DNA of 64,000 nt from Bremerella cremea (GCF_003335505.1 NZ_QPEX01000011.1:496001-560000), one strand, 5' to 3'; shown: positions 1 through 9,459, counted from the first letter of the stretch. Notes: generated by a model not told the origin, from the letters alone. Made by a program: numbers and translations.

Positions 1-151
1 GGCCAGCATATTTCATTTTGGCCAGTACAGCATCCAAGAGACCAAGCAATTGATGCGAGACCGAGGAATTTGCGTAAGGCTTTGATTCCGAGGCCAAATC
101 GAAGCAGAATAGAGGGCTTGCCCTTCAATCAGGAACCAAGGGAACAGAGAT
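1..151. other. Upstream flank, possible tail of a truncated gene
   Basis: The 151 bases before the first clear gene hold no complete gene. One plus-strand frame runs from the window edge to a stop at 83-85 and would give a short C-terminal peptide ending in RGICVRL, so it may be the end of an upstream gene. Another frame is open to about base 157 with no recognisable content. The bases just before 152 contain a purine-rich AAGGGAACAGAG stretch that serves as the ribosome binding site of the next gene. Confidence 0.25.
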
Positions 152-1300
152 ATGGCTGAAATCGACGAATCTATTGCCGATAAGTTTCTTAAGAAAGATG
201 TCGAATATGAAGTCAACAAAATCTTCCGAGCCTTGGTGAAGTTGGAAGGTTCTGACTTGCATATGAAGGTCGGTCGTCCGCCGATCGTCCGCGTGCATGG
301 TACCTTGAAGAACTTAAATCGTGGCCCGGTCGAAGCGGAAGAGATGTTGCGGCTGTTGTGGCCGCTGCTGGACGAGCGAAACGCCAGAATCTTCAAAGAG
401 AACGGCGGGGCTGACTTTGCCCATACGGTTGATGTCGATGGAGAAACGTGGCGTTTTCGTGTGAACATGTTCACGCAGCTAGGCAACGTTGGCTTGGTCG
501 CCCGTCGTATTAACAACTGGATTCCGAACTTCGAAGGGCTTAACCTGCCTCCGGTGATGGAGAGCTTGTGCAAATTCGACCAGGGAATGGTGCTGCTGGC
601 TGGGGTGACGGGTTCTGGTAAAAGTACGACGATCGCGTCGATGCTGAACTGGATCAACCGGAACTACTCGAAGCACATTCTGACGCTGGAAGACCCGATA
701 GAATTCGTCTATTCGGAAGAAAAATGCCTGATTAATCAGCGCGAGATTGGGCAGGACGTGAAGGACTTCGAGATCGCCATGGCGCATGCCGTGCGTGAAG
801 ACCCTGACATTATCCTGATTGGTGAAATGCGTGATCAGGAAACGTTCCTCACGGCGATTCACGCGGCGGAAACGGGGCACTTGGTGTTCGGAACGATCCA
901 CGCTTCTAGCTCTTCCAGCACGATTGGTCGTATTCTCGACTTGTTCCCCGAGGAAATGCATGGCGCGATTCGTAGTGCAATCGCGTTTAATATGAAGGGG
1001 ATTGTCGCGCAGAAGCTTCTCAAGTCGATCAAGCCGGGTGTCGGTCGTGTGCCGACGGTCGAGATCATGACGATGAATCCCACCGTTCAGAAGTTGATTC
1101 TGGAAGGAAAAGACGCGAAGCTGCCTGACGCGATTCGTATCGGTAAAGATGACGGCATGCAAGACTTCACGATGAGCCTCAAGTCGCTGATTGACAAGGA
1201 ATTGATCGACCGCGAAACGGCATTCGCAGTGGCTCCGAACGTGGAAGCTCTGAAGATGGCACTTAAAGGCATCAATGTGGCACAACCTGGGATGGTTTAA
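152..1300 (+). CDS. pilT: PilT-type twitching/secretion ATPase
   Basis: A 382-residue cytoplasmic ATPase of the PilT/GspE superfamily. An N-terminal PAS-like region (about 1-130) precedes an intact RecA-like core: Walker A GVTGSGKST at 151-159, Asp box TLEDPIEF at 178-185, Walker B ILIGEMRD at 221-228 and His box TGHLVFGTIHA at 241-251. The C-terminal part keeps the GMQDF motif typical of PilT. Family members power pilus retraction or related filament machines. The ATG start follows a purine-rich site. The stop codon overlaps the start of the next gene by one base (TAATG), so the two are probably translationally coupled. I do not see a classical AIRNLIRE motif, so retraction activity is inferred from the family only. 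Confidence 0.9.
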   Translation: MAEIDESIADKFLKKDVEYEVNKIFRALVKLEGSDLHMKVGRPPIVRVHGTLKNLNRGPVEAEEMLRLLWPLLDERNARIFKENGGADFAHTVDVDGETWRFRVNMFTQLGNVGLVARRINNWIPNFEGLNLPPVMESLCKFDQGMVLLAGVTGSGKSTTIASMLNWINRNYSKHILTLEDPIEFVYSEEKCLINQREIGQDVKDFEIAMAHAVREDPDIILIGEMRDQETFLTAIHAAETGHLVFGTIHASSSSSTIGRILDLFPEEMHGAIRSAIAFNMKGIVAQKLLKSIKPGVGRVPTVEIMTMNPTVQKLILEGKDAKLPDAIRIGKDDGMQDFTMSLKSLIDKELIDRETAFAVAPNVEALKMALKGINVAQPGMV

Positions 1301-3075
1301 TGCGAAGATTCGCTCTGTTGGTTTTTTGCCTTCTTCTGTTGGCGATCGGTTTCAATCTATTTGGTTTCGAGTCCTTGGCGTTTGCCCAAGGAGGGGATAC
1401 GGCTGCGTCGAATCCTGAAAAGTACAAATGGACCACCGATGAATATGGCTACTTGAACCCTATCAAGTTGGCGGCCATGTTCCTGTTGTTCTTCCTGTGG
1501 GTGTGGACCACCGATTGGCTTGGCCAAGACTGCCCCGATCGTAAGTTGTCGGTCCCGGCATGGGTGATTCCGAACGTCCTGGTGTTCGGTTTGACGTTTT
1601 GGGTGGTTTCCGCTGCGATTCCATTTTTTCTCGGCTACATCCTAGCGGTCTTGGCGTGGGCAATCCCGCTGGGAATGTACATTAAAACCCGCAACAATCT
1701 GGTCGATCCGCACGAACGCGTCATGACGAAGGACCACCTGCGCTACGTCATGTCGAAGCTTTCTGGCGGGAAGGTCAAAGCCGAAATCAAATCGGGCTGG
1801 GAAGCTGGCCCGACGATGGAAATCCAAGCTCGCGGTGCCGACGAGACGAAAAATACCGAAAACCTATATAACGCCCGCAAGTTGCCGGACGCCTATGTAT
1901 GGGTCAAGGAGTTGATCGTCGAGATGGTCCAGCGCCGAGCGACCAAGGTGATGATGGACTACACCAAAGATACCGTCGCGATGCGGTATCTGATCGATGG
2001 TGTTTGGCTGGCCGGTGAAAACCGTGATCGCGAATCAAGCGATCAGATGTTGGCGGTACTGAAACTGTTGTGCAATCTGAACCCGCAAGAACGACGTGCC
2101 CGGCAGTCAGGCGAGTTCTTCGTGAAGTACGACGGACGCAAGCTGAACTGCTCGGTAACCGCCCAAGGAACGCAAAGTGGCGAGCGGGTTATCTTCGTGG
2201 TACCGGTCGTCTCGACGAAGCTAGAGACACTTGAAGATCTGGGCATGCCGCCAGACACGATGCAGGAAGTCAAGACGCTGATGGGGCTGCCCAACGGCTT
2301 GTTTGTCTTTACCGCCAAGCCAGAAGGAGGCATGTCGACGCTCTATTACGCCGGTTTGAATTCAACCGACCGCCTGATGCGTGACTTCGCAGGGATCGAA
2401 CCCAAGGGCTCGCGTGAGCCCGAGGTGATGAATATTGCCTTGCAATATTACGATGCCAGCAGCCGCAAGCCAGAAGAGATGCTGGCTGCGGTCATTCGCA
2501 ACCAGCCTGATGCCGTGGTGGTTCGCCGCATTGATTCGCCAGCGATTTTCAATGTCTTGCTGGAACAAGCCAACGCCACGCGGCTGTGCTTTACCAGTGT
2601 CAACGTGAAAGATGACGCCGCAGAAGGTGTGCTGCGGCTTCTCTCGTTGAAGGTTCCTGCCGATAAATACGCCTCGGCTTTGGTGGGTGTGCTCAACATG
2701 CGATTATGTCGCCGGTTGTGCAAGAATTGCCGCGAAGAATTTCAGCCTAGCGTGCAATTGCTCAAGCGGTTGGGGCTACCGCCTGATAAGGTCGATAAGC
2801 TTTACAAGACACCAACCCCGCCAGGACCAGACGATCCGAAAAAGCCGCCGTGCGAGCATTGCGGTGGGATCGGCTACTATGGCCGCATTGGGATCTTCGA
2901 GTTGATGAAAGTCAACGACGGCATTCGCCGGTCAATTGTTAAGACACCGAAGCTGGAAGCGGTTCGCGCTGCCTCGAAAGCCGCCGGCAATCGTTCGTTG
3001 CAGGAAGAGGCAATCCGCCTCGTGGCAACCGGGGTCACGTCCATCGAGGAAATCAGCCGCGTTCTCAAAGAGTAA
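1300..3075 (+). CDS. Membrane-anchored GspE/PilB-like protein with degenerate ATPase motifs
   Basis: A 591-residue protein. The first 30 residues form a signal or membrane segment, and further hydrophobic helices lie at about 56-74 and 86-128. From about 190 it follows the GspE/PilB fold, including the C-terminal tetracysteine zinc site (C474, C477, C518, C521) and the GYYGRIGIFELM motif. The ATPase motifs are lost: the Walker A position reads AKPEGGMSTLYY (339-350), with no GKT/GKS lysine, and the Walker B position reads DAVVVRRID (404-412), lacking the acidic GEIRD. The histidine-box region is also altered (LCFTSVNVKDD). It is therefore likely a catalytically inactive, membrane-tethered homologue that may pair with the upstream PilT-type ATPase. 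The start overlaps the pilT stop. A sequencing error is unlikely because the frame is continuous and the fold is otherwise conserved. Confidence 0.85.
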   Translation: MRRFALLVFCLLLLAIGFNLFGFESLAFAQGGDTAASNPEKYKWTTDEYGYLNPIKLAAMFLLFFLWVWTTDWLGQDCPDRKLSVPAWVIPNVLVFGLTFWVVSAAIPFFLGYILAVLAWAIPLGMYIKTRNNLVDPHERVMTKDHLRYVMSKLSGGKVKAEIKSGWEAGPTMEIQARGADETKNTENLYNARKLPDAYVWVKELIVEMVQRRATKVMMDYTKDTVAMRYLIDGVWLAGENRDRESSDQMLAVLKLLCNLNPQERRARQSGEFFVKYDGRKLNCSVTAQGTQSGERVIFVVPVVSTKLETLEDLGMPPDTMQEVKTLMGLPNGLFVFTAKPEGGMSTLYYAGLNSTDRLMRDFAGIEPKGSREPEVMNIALQYYDASSRKPEEMLAAVIRNQPDAVVVRRIDSPAIFNVLLEQANATRLCFTSVNVKDDAAEGVLRLLSLKVPADKYASALVGVLNMRLCRRLCKNCREEFQPSVQLLKRLGLPPDKVDKLYKTPTPPGPDDPKKPPCEHCGGIGYYGRIGIFELMKVNDGIRRSIVKTPKLEAVRAASKAAGNRSLQEEAIRLVATGVTSIEEISRVLKE

Positions 3076-3128
3076 TTCGAGACGATCCGAGTAGCTTTCC
3101 TTTTCAACTTCCATCAGGATCATCTGCC

Positions 3129-3695
3129 GTGGGCTTACATTTTTGGATATTCGTGGTCGGGCTTCCGGTCGTTATTTTTGCGGTGGCGTACAGCCAGTGT
3201 TTTTGGACGAACTTCCTGAACTGCTTGTTGATCATTTTGTGCAGTGCCCTGGCGTTTAACTACGCCCAGTTGCTAGCCAGTTTGCTGAACGAACAAGCTC
3301 CGGAGTGGAGCGCGTTCACCGAATTCGCGTGCATGTGGCTGGTGTTTATCATCACTTTTTTGATCTGCAAGCTGATTTGCAACCAACTTTCCAAGTTTCC
3401 CGTACGTATGGGAAGTAAGTATGACACCGCGTTCGATTGGGTCGGCTGCGGCCTGCAAACCGTTGTGTTGTACGGCTGGATTTGTTTTTCGTTGTTTGCA
3501 TCTCCGGTCGGCGATGAAGGTTTCGTCAACATGATGAGAAGCGGGATTCCTTCCAGTGTCGCGCAAGCCTACGGCACGCTTGTGGTGGGTTTGCCTTCCA
3601 CACAAGGCATGGGGGGCCAGCCGTTTGATGTGGGGAAGTACGCCAGTACGCGAACCCAGCGTGCTGCTGACGAAGTCAATCACGCCAAGAAGTAG
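3129..3695 (+). CDS. CvpA-like membrane protein
   Basis: A 188-residue inner-membrane protein starting at GTG, 53 bases after the GspE-like gene. Four hydrophobic segments are visible: about 3-20, 25-50, 67-85 and 105-123. The segment YDTAFDWVGCGLQTVVLYG resembles the CvpA family pattern in which an Asp-containing loop leads into a glycine-rich helix. CvpA proteins are small membrane proteins linked to colicin V export and envelope stress, with no defined reaction. The C-terminal 50 residues are polar. Co-directional placement suggests one transcription unit with its two upstream neighbours. The family match is moderate and read by eye. Confidence 0.65.
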   Translation: MGLHFWIFVVGLPVVIFAVAYSQCFWTNFLNCLLIILCSALAFNYAQLLASLLNEQAPEWSAFTEFACMWLVFIITFLICKLICNQLSKFPVRMGSKYDTAFDWVGCGLQTVVLYGWICFSLFASPVGDEGFVNMMRSGIPSSVAQAYGTLVVGLPSTQGMGGQPFDVGKYASTRTQRAADEVNHAKK

Positions 3696-3749
3696 ATGTT
3701 GGTTCGCCTTAATTACGTTTTCCTTCTCGAACAGACGATCGTTTGAATC

Positions 3750-4490
3750 ATGGTCGATTCCGCCCAGCAGCATACATCAGCCGGTTTTTCCGCCGAAAAC
3801 GAAGACCTGATGCAATATCGCGAGATCAGCCGGTTGGCGATTAGCGGTTTAGTGTTGGGAATCCTTTCCGTCATGGCGGTCTTTACGTCCGTGCTGTGGA
3901 TCGTGCCGGTCATTGCTATTGTTATCTGTTTGGTGGCCTACTATCACATTGGTCGCTCTGAACTTTTAACTGGGCAGGGGATGGCCTTAGCGGGTATGGG
4001 CTTAGCGGCAATTTGGTTGGGGCTGAGCATTACCCAAGTCCAGGTCAAGCAGTACGCTTTAGTAACCGCTTCGCGCGAGATGGCCGCCCAGTGGCTCGAC
4101 TTGATACTGCAGAAGAAGTTTATGGAAGCGCATCAGATGAGCATGCACCCTTCCGCCCGACCTCCTGCCAAAACCGCGTTGCCCGCCTTCTACGCAGAAA
4201 ATGAAATGCGGACCGAAGACCTACAAGGTTTTGAGTCACGCGATATTGTGAAGGCGATCGACCAATGGCAAGGAGGCCCGCTTGAGGCTACTTTCGTCCG
4301 CGATTTTGCCACCAGCGAATACGAAGGACTGCACTACGCAACCCACATCTTCCGTATTTCGGATAAGGAAAACGGTAAGCCCCTGTGGGATGTTAAAGTA
4401 ACGCTCAAGCGGCAAAACGGAACCGGCGATAATGCCGGCTCGTTTGTCTGGATCGCCGATAGTATTTCTCTAGAGAAGGTTTATCACTAA
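3750..4490 (+). CDS. DUF4190-like membrane protein
   Basis: A 246-residue protein. After a polar N-terminus of about 28 residues come two hydrophobic blocks (about 29-72 and 78-98) with the glycine-rich SGLVLGILS pattern of DUF4190 proteins. The C-terminal 145 residues are polar and probably lie outside the membrane, where they resemble a small DUF4864-like or NTF2-like domain rather than an enzyme. It is the last gene of the pilT operon, 54 bases after the CvpA-like gene, and ends 30 bases from the convergent isomerase-like gene. No terminator hairpin is evident in that gap. Function unknown. Confidence 0.7.
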   Translation: MVDSAQQHTSAGFSAENEDLMQYREISRLAISGLVLGILSVMAVFTSVLWIVPVIAIVICLVAYYHIGRSELLTGQGMALAGMGLAAIWLGLSITQVQVKQYALVTASREMAAQWLDLILQKKFMEAHQMSMHPSARPPAKTALPAFYAENEMRTEDLQGFESRDIVKAIDQWQGGPLEATFVRDFATSEYEGLHYATHIFRISDKENGKPLWDVKVTLKRQNGTGDNAGSFVWIADSISLEKVYH

Positions 4491-4520
4491 CGCCATTTTG
4501 GGGTTAGCTATAACGCAAAC

Positions 4521-5474
4521 TTAAGCTGTGGCCTCGGCCACGCAGGCTTTCATCTTATCGAGCCCTTCCTGGGCGACTTCCAGGGCATCTCTCTTCCAGT
4601 ATTCTGGATTGAATAGTTCAAGGGAGAAAACGCCAGCGAAACCGTTACCGATCAGTGTTTGAATCATCGGTTTCAGCGGAGCGATGCCATCCCCTGGGAA
4701 CACGCGGGCACTGTCGTTAATCTTCTCGCGAGGCGGCTCGGCAGGGTAGTCGTTCATATGGAAGACTGGAATCGCGTGCCCGCTGATCGTCTGCAGGCCG
4801 CTAAAGTCGGAGCCACCTTTGTAGATGTGGTAGACATCCGGCATCATGCAGGCATCGGGATGGTTGGCCTCGACGACGACCATGGCAACTTCCCCCAGGC
4901 GAGATAGATTGGCCGAGAAGCCCCACAATTCCAGCTCTGGAACCACACCCGTTTGCTGACCGACTTCTAGCAGCGCGTGATAGCGCTGGGCGACTTCCAA
5001 TAGATCGAGCTTAGGCCCGTTGGTCGCGCCTGCCGGGGGGGCTGCGATGCGGCTGCCACCGATTTGTGCCAAGAGGTCCATGTCGCGTTTGGCGTGTTCT
5101 AGCCCTTGCTTCCGTTTATCGGGATCTTCGACAATCCACTGGGCGAACCCGATCGCGCTTTCTACCTTCAGCCCGGAATCGGCGATCCTTTTTTTCAGGT
5201 CGGCCAGGCTCTTGCCTGACTTTTTATGGTCTTCAATCTTCGAGATCCACGGCTCGATCCCTTGGTAGCCTGCTTTGGCTGCGATATCGACTTCTTCTTC
5301 TATCGTTAGATTTTGGCCGCGAATTGTACTGGTATTAAAGCAATATCGAATCGTCGGCGAGGTCGGTTGGGCCGCATTCGCCGTGGGAAGCCCTTGCACT
5401 GCCAGGCCAGCCGACGTCAAAGCACCTGCTGCGGATAAAGAAAGCATTTGACGACGATCAAGAAGCATAGCCAT
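4521..5474 (-). CDS. Tat-exported sugar phosphate isomerase/epimerase-like protein
   Basis: A 317-residue protein of the xylose isomerase-like TIM barrel superfamily. The N-terminus has a twin-arginine signal (RRQMLSLSAAG) and an alanine-rich cleavage region near residue 35, so it should act outside the cytoplasm. Likely metal ligands appear in the order expected for the family: the MPDVYH segment, the VFHMNDYP segment and the C-terminal SLELFNPEY glutamate. Such proteins are abundant in planctomycetes and often act on sugars or inositols, but the substrate cannot be read from the sequence. Hydroxypyruvate isomerase-like activity is an alternative. It is transcribed convergently to the pilT operon. 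Confidence 0.8.
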   Translation of the reverse strand: MAMLLDRRQMLSLSAAGALTSAGLAVQGLPTANAAQPTSPTIRYCFNTSTIRGQNLTIEEEVDIAAKAGYQGIEPWISKIEDHKKSGKSLADLKKRIADSGLKVESAIGFAQWIVEDPDKRKQGLEHAKRDMDLLAQIGGSRIAAPPAGATNGPKLDLLEVAQRYHALLEVGQQTGVVPELELWGFSANLSRLGEVAMVVVEANHPDACMMPDVYHIYKGGSDFSGLQTISGHAIPVFHMNDYPAEPPREKINDSARVFPGDGIAPLKPMIQTLIGNGFAGVFSLELFNPEYWKRDALEVAQEGLDKMKACVAEATA

Positions 5475-5654
5475 GGGGCGAAATCCTTAGGTAGGTGTGG
5501 GACGCGAGTTGTCTATTTTGCTTGGCCGCCAAGTGGGATGCAACGGAGTGAAGGTTGCTTCTTCCGCAGCACGTTGGCGCAGCGGCATGGTTGTTGCAGT
5601 TAGCGTCGGTTATGATGCTGCAGTTCTTTTTGAGGGGAAGTGGGGGGAAACCGT

Positions 5655-6491
5655 ATGTGGGAAGCATTCGTCGCAGTCATCGCTTTGTCCGCGATGGAAA
5701 TTGTTCTAGGGATCGACAATATCGTCTTTATTGCGATCGTTTCGGCTCGCCTGCCGGAAGCACAACGTCCGAACGCGCGGCGGATGGGGCTGCTGGCCGC
5801 CTTGGTGATGCGAATTATTCTGCTGTGTACGATCTCGTGGGTGATGGGCTTGAAAGAGAACATTTTCGAGTTGTCCTGGCTTGTTGGCAACAACGAACTG
5901 CTGATCGAACACCCCGATATGAACGGTATCACCTGGAAAGACATCATCCTGTTTGTGGGCGGGCTCTTTCTGATTTGGAAAAGTGTCGGTGAAATCCACG
6001 AAAAGCTAGATGACGACGAGCACTCGGAAGAAGACGCGACGAAGGTTAAAGCAACTTTCAGTGGGGTCATTCTGCAGATTATGGCCCTCGACATCATTTT
6101 CTCTCTCGACTCGGTGATTACCGCCGTGGGAATGGTGAAGGAGCAAGTCGACGTCTTTGGCGCCCCCGTTTCCGGTATTTGGCTAATGGTGACCGCCGTG
6201 TTGATTTCCGTGGGGGTGATGATCACCTTCGCCAATACGATTTCGGACTTTGTCGAGCGGCATCCAACGCTCAAGATGCTGGCCCTCAGCTTTTTGATTT
6301 TGATTGGCGTGATGCTGGTCGCTGAAGGGGCTGGGGCTCATTTCGACAAGGGTTACGTCTACTTCGCCATGGCGTTCGCTCTGGGTGTGGAGCTGCTCAA
6401 TATGCGAGTTCGATCGATGCGATTGACACCAATCGAGAAGAAAATTGCCGATAGCAAGCGAAAAAAGGCTCAGGGAGGTGCATCGAAATAG
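5655..6491 (+). CDS. TerC family integral membrane protein
   Basis: A 278-residue membrane protein with about seven hydrophobic helices. The paired TerC signatures are clear: MEIVLGIDNIVFIAI near the N-terminus and LDIIFSLDSVITAVGM in the middle, each with the acidic residues thought to bind metal inside the membrane. TerC relatives export Mn2+ or contribute to tellurite resistance and envelope metal supply. I chose the ATG at 5655, preceded by GAGGGGAAGTGGGGGG, over the in-frame GTG at 5640. The cytoplasmic loop DDDEHSEED is acidic. Just past the stop, 6492-6509 can form a small hairpin (GCCCCTC/GAGGGC) without a clear T run. Confidence 0.88.
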   Translation: MWEAFVAVIALSAMEIVLGIDNIVFIAIVSARLPEAQRPNARRMGLLAALVMRIILLCTISWVMGLKENIFELSWLVGNNELLIEHPDMNGITWKDIILFVGGLFLIWKSVGEIHEKLDDDEHSEEDATKVKATFSGVILQIMALDIIFSLDSVITAVGMVKEQVDVFGAPVSGIWLMVTAVLISVGVMITFANTISDFVERHPTLKMLALSFLILIGVMLVAEGAGAHFDKGYVYFAMAFALGVELLNMRVRSMRLTPIEKKIADSKRKKAQGGASK

Positions 6492-6628
6492 GCCCCTCTT
6501 GTGGAGGGCGTGTTGCTTGTCGGCTTGGTAAATAGACTTGGACCCAGCCCTGCCGGCACGGTACAATAGGGGGACACGTTTATGCGTGTTCCCGCCTTTT
6601 GTTCCTTCCTGCTCTCCCTCAGCGTATC

Positions 6629-9397
6629 ATGCCCATGCGGATATTCGCGTTGCCCATCGCAGCGATGGTGTGCCTGCTGCCGTCGTTTGCGTTTGCCGAA
6701 AACAATTTTTCGCCAGAACACATCGAGTTCTTCGAGAAATCGGTGCGTCCGGTCTTCATTAAGCATTGCGTCGGTTGCCATGGTGCCGAGAAGCAAGAGG
6801 CCGGACTGCGTCTGGATGCTCGCTCGACGATCATCCAAGGTGCCGATTCCGGCAAGATCGTGGTCGAAGGGAAACCAGACGAAAGCGGCCTGATTCAGGC
6901 AATTCGTTACGAAACCTTCGAAATGCCCCCAGCCGGTCAGTTGTCTACGGAAGAGATCGCGGCGATTGAACAGTGGGTCAAGCTCGGCATGCCGTGGCCG
7001 AGCGAAGCAGAGCCGATTGCTCCGCTTTCGTTTGACGAGCGTCTGGTCAGCGACAAGCAGCAACATTGGGCTTACCAACCGATTCAAGATCCGCCTGCCC
7101 CGGAAGTGAAGGGGGATTTCGCCCAGAACGAGATCGACCATTTCGTGCAAAAGCGGCTGCTCGACAACGACATGACTCCGGCCAAGCTGGCCGATCGTCG
7201 TACGCTCATTCGCCGAGCTACCTTCGACCTGACCGGGCTCCCCCCGACCCAGGCCGAAGTCGATGCGTTTGTCAGCGACGAGAGCCCCGATGCCTACGAG
7301 AAGTTGATCGATCGCTTGTTGGCTTCGCCGCAATATGGAGTGAAGTGGGGGCGTATCTGGCTGGACGTGGCCCGCTATTCCGATACGCGTGGCTACTTGA
7401 ACGACGGCCAAGATCGCCGCTTCCCGTATGCGCATGCCTATCGCGATTACGTCATCGATTCTTTTAACCGAGATACACCCTATAGCGAGTTCGTCAAAGA
7501 ACAACTGGCCGCCGATTACTTTGCCGAAGAGGGAGATCGTCGCTTGGCCGGGCTAGGGCTAATTCGGATCGGGCGTCAATTTCTGAAGCATCAAGACACG
7601 ATCGACGACCGTATCGATGTTGTCACCCGTGGCGTGTTGGGCCTGACCGTCGCGTGTGCCCGATGCCACGATCACAAGTACGATGCGATCAACATGGCCG
7701 ATTACTACGGCCTGTATGGTGTGTTCGATCCGCTGAATGAAACCACCCCTCTGATCGGCGCGATCGATTCCGATCCTCGCTATCCGGAGTTTAAGCAGCG
7801 TTACGACGAGCTTCAGCAAGAGCTGAGCAATCACCACGCTAACGTTGAAAAATCGGTGCGAACCGAAGCGAGTACCTACTTCTTCGATCTGATGGTGCGA
7901 GCCGTCTCGCAGCAGCAAGAAGTCGATATTGCCAAGTACGAACAAAACGAGCAAGAGGCAAAAAACGTGCGGCCACACTTGGTCAACAAGTGGAAGGCAT
8001 TCGCCGATCAGCAGTGGAAACCGGATCACCCGATTTGGGGCCCCTTGTTCGAAACGCGTGAATTGGGGGAAGAGAAATACGCCGCCGAGCACCAGGCACG
8101 AATTGCCAAGTGGACTGCGGAAGAGAGTAAGTTAAACCCAGCGGTGCGCGAAGCAATTGTCAGCAAGCAGCCAGCTACGTTACCGGCTTTGGTCGATACG
8201 TACGATGACCTACTAAAACCGGTAGGCAAGGCGTTTATCGAGGCTGGCTTCGATCATGCGTTTGTCGACAAGCTGGAAGGAACCCAGAAAGAGTTGGCAC
8301 AAGCTCTCCTGCAAGGGAACTCGCCGCTGGCACTAGGGGACAACGATGTCCGCGCCGCGACGTTTACCAGTGAGCATGCCGTTCAAAAGCAGATTGAAGG
8401 AAAGATTCGCGGGCACGAGATTGATTCGCCGGGGGCACCTCCTCGGGCGATGGCGGTTACCGACCGCGAAAATGTTGGCCAGCCGGTCATCTTCTTGCGA
8501 GGCGACCCTGGCCGCCGTGGCGACAAAGTGCCACGGCAGTTTATTCGTGTGTTGAACGAAAGCGAAGCTTCTTCTTACACGCAAGGAAGCGGGCGGCTGG
8601 AACTGGCCGAAGACATCATCGCCGACGACAATCCGCTAACGGCCCGGGTGATTGCCAACCGCGTTTGGATGACGCACTTCGATCGGCCGTTGGTGCTTAC
8701 TCCGGCAGACTTTGGGGTGCGGAGCGATCCGCCCACTTATCCTCTGCTGCTCGATCACTTGGCCAGTTATTTGAAGAAGAACGGCTGGTCGCTGAAGAAG
8801 CTGCACAAGCACATCATGCTTTCGGCAACCTATCAGCAATCGAGTAAGGATCGGCCTGAATTACGCGAGAAAGATCCCGAGAATCGTTTGTTGTGGAAGA
8901 TGAATCGCCGTCGGCTGTCTTTCGAGGAAATGCGCGATGCAATGCTGGTTGCCAGCGGTGCACTCGACGATTCGCTAGGAGGAAGAGCGGTGAAAATTCT
9001 GCAAGATCCTTACCCGCCACGACGAACCGTGTACGGCTTTGTCGATCGCCAAGACTTGCCGAACTTATACCGGGCCTTCGATTACCCAAGCCCTGATGCC
9101 ACCAGCCCGGAACGTTCCAAGACTAGTGTTCCGCAGCAAGCGCTGTACCTATTGAACAGCCCTTTCGTGGCTCGCCAGGCCGAATATTTGGCCGACCATG
9201 TTGATGAGCCAGGGTTAAGTGACCAAGAGAAACTGGCCGGACTGTTTCAGCGGATCTTGCAACGTGCCCCGACGGCGGACGAAGAGAAGTTGTTTTTGGA
9301 ATACGTTACCAATGCACCATCAAGCGACAATTGGTCGGGCTGGAATAGTGTGGCCCAGGTGTTGTTGGTCTCGAACGAGTTCATGTTTGTCGATTAA
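6629..9397 (+). CDS. Planctomycete cytochrome-type protein, PSCyt1-DUF1549-DUF1553
   Basis: A 922-residue exported protein. The ATG at 6629 gives a good signal peptide (MPMRIFALPIAAM to AFA) and is preferred over an upstream TTG. A PSCyt1 c-type heme motif CVGCH lies at 47-51. The DUF1549 domain follows, recognisable by LIRRATFDLTGLPPT and a second CARCH motif followed by DHKYDAI. The C-terminal third is DUF1553, with the arginine-rich SKDRPELREKDPENRLLWKMNRRRLSFEEMRD region (shown only in part here as NRLLWKMNRRRLSFEE). These proteins are characteristic of planctomycetes and are usually paired with a DUF1501 protein, as here 62 bases downstream. A role in periplasmic redox or polysaccharide use has been suggested, not shown. 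Confidence 0.9.
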   Translation: MPMRIFALPIAAMVCLLPSFAFAENNFSPEHIEFFEKSVRPVFIKHCVGCHGAEKQEAGLRLDARSTIIQGADSGKIVVEGKPDESGLIQAIRYETFEMPPAGQLSTEEIAAIEQWVKLGMPWPSEAEPIAPLSFDERLVSDKQQHWAYQPIQDPPAPEVKGDFAQNEIDHFVQKRLLDNDMTPAKLADRRTLIRRATFDLTGLPPTQAEVDAFVSDESPDAYEKLIDRLLASPQYGVKWGRIWLDVARYSDTRGYLNDGQDRRFPYAHAYRDYVIDSFNRDTPYSEFVKEQLAADYFAEEGDRRLAGLGLIRIGRQFLKHQDTIDDRIDVVTRGVLGLTVACARCHDHKYDAINMADYYGLYGVFDPLNETTPLIGAIDSDPRYPEFKQRYDELQQELSNHHANVEKSVRTEASTYFFDLMVRAVSQQQEVDIAKYEQNEQEAKNVRPHLVNKWKAFADQQWKPDHPIWGPLFETRELGEEKYAAEHQARIAKWTAEESKLNPAVREAIVSKQPATLPALVDTYDDLLKPVGKAFIEAGFDHAFVDKLEGTQKELAQALLQGNSPLALGDNDVRAATFTSEHAVQKQIEGKIRGHEIDSPGAPPRAMAVTDRENVGQPVIFLRGDPGRRGDKVPRQFIRVLNESEASSYTQGSGRLELAEDIIADDNPLTARVIANRVWMTHFDRPLVLTPADFGVRSDPPTYPLLLDHLASYLKKNGWSLKKLHKHIMLSATYQQSSKDRPELREKDPENRLLWKMNRRRLSFEEMRDAMLVASGALDDSLGGRAVKILQDPYPPRRTVYGFVDRQDLPNLYRAFDYPSPDATSPERSKTSVPQQALYLLNSPFVARQAEYLADHVDEPGLSDQEKLAGLFQRILQRAPTADEEKLFLEYVTNAPSSDNWSGWNSVAQVLLVSNEFMFVD

Positions 9398-9459
9398 GCA
9401 GCGGCTCGTTTTGCCTGCCCCCATTTGCCATCCCATGAGATACGAATCGGAAGTTTGTC

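Noticed and set aside
479..1285. Long minus-strand frame opposite pilT (268 codons)
   Set aside because: The plus-strand protein has all PilT motifs; the reverse frame has Arg/His-rich unstructured content and no family signs.
1463..1663. Small frames inside the GspE-like gene as separate genes
   Set aside because: They sit within a continuous, motif-bearing protein and lack starts with ribosome binding sites.
6470..7504. 344-codon minus-strand frame across TerC and the DUF1549/DUF1553 gene
   Set aside because: Overlaps two well-supported genes, crosses the gap between them and has no recognisable domain.
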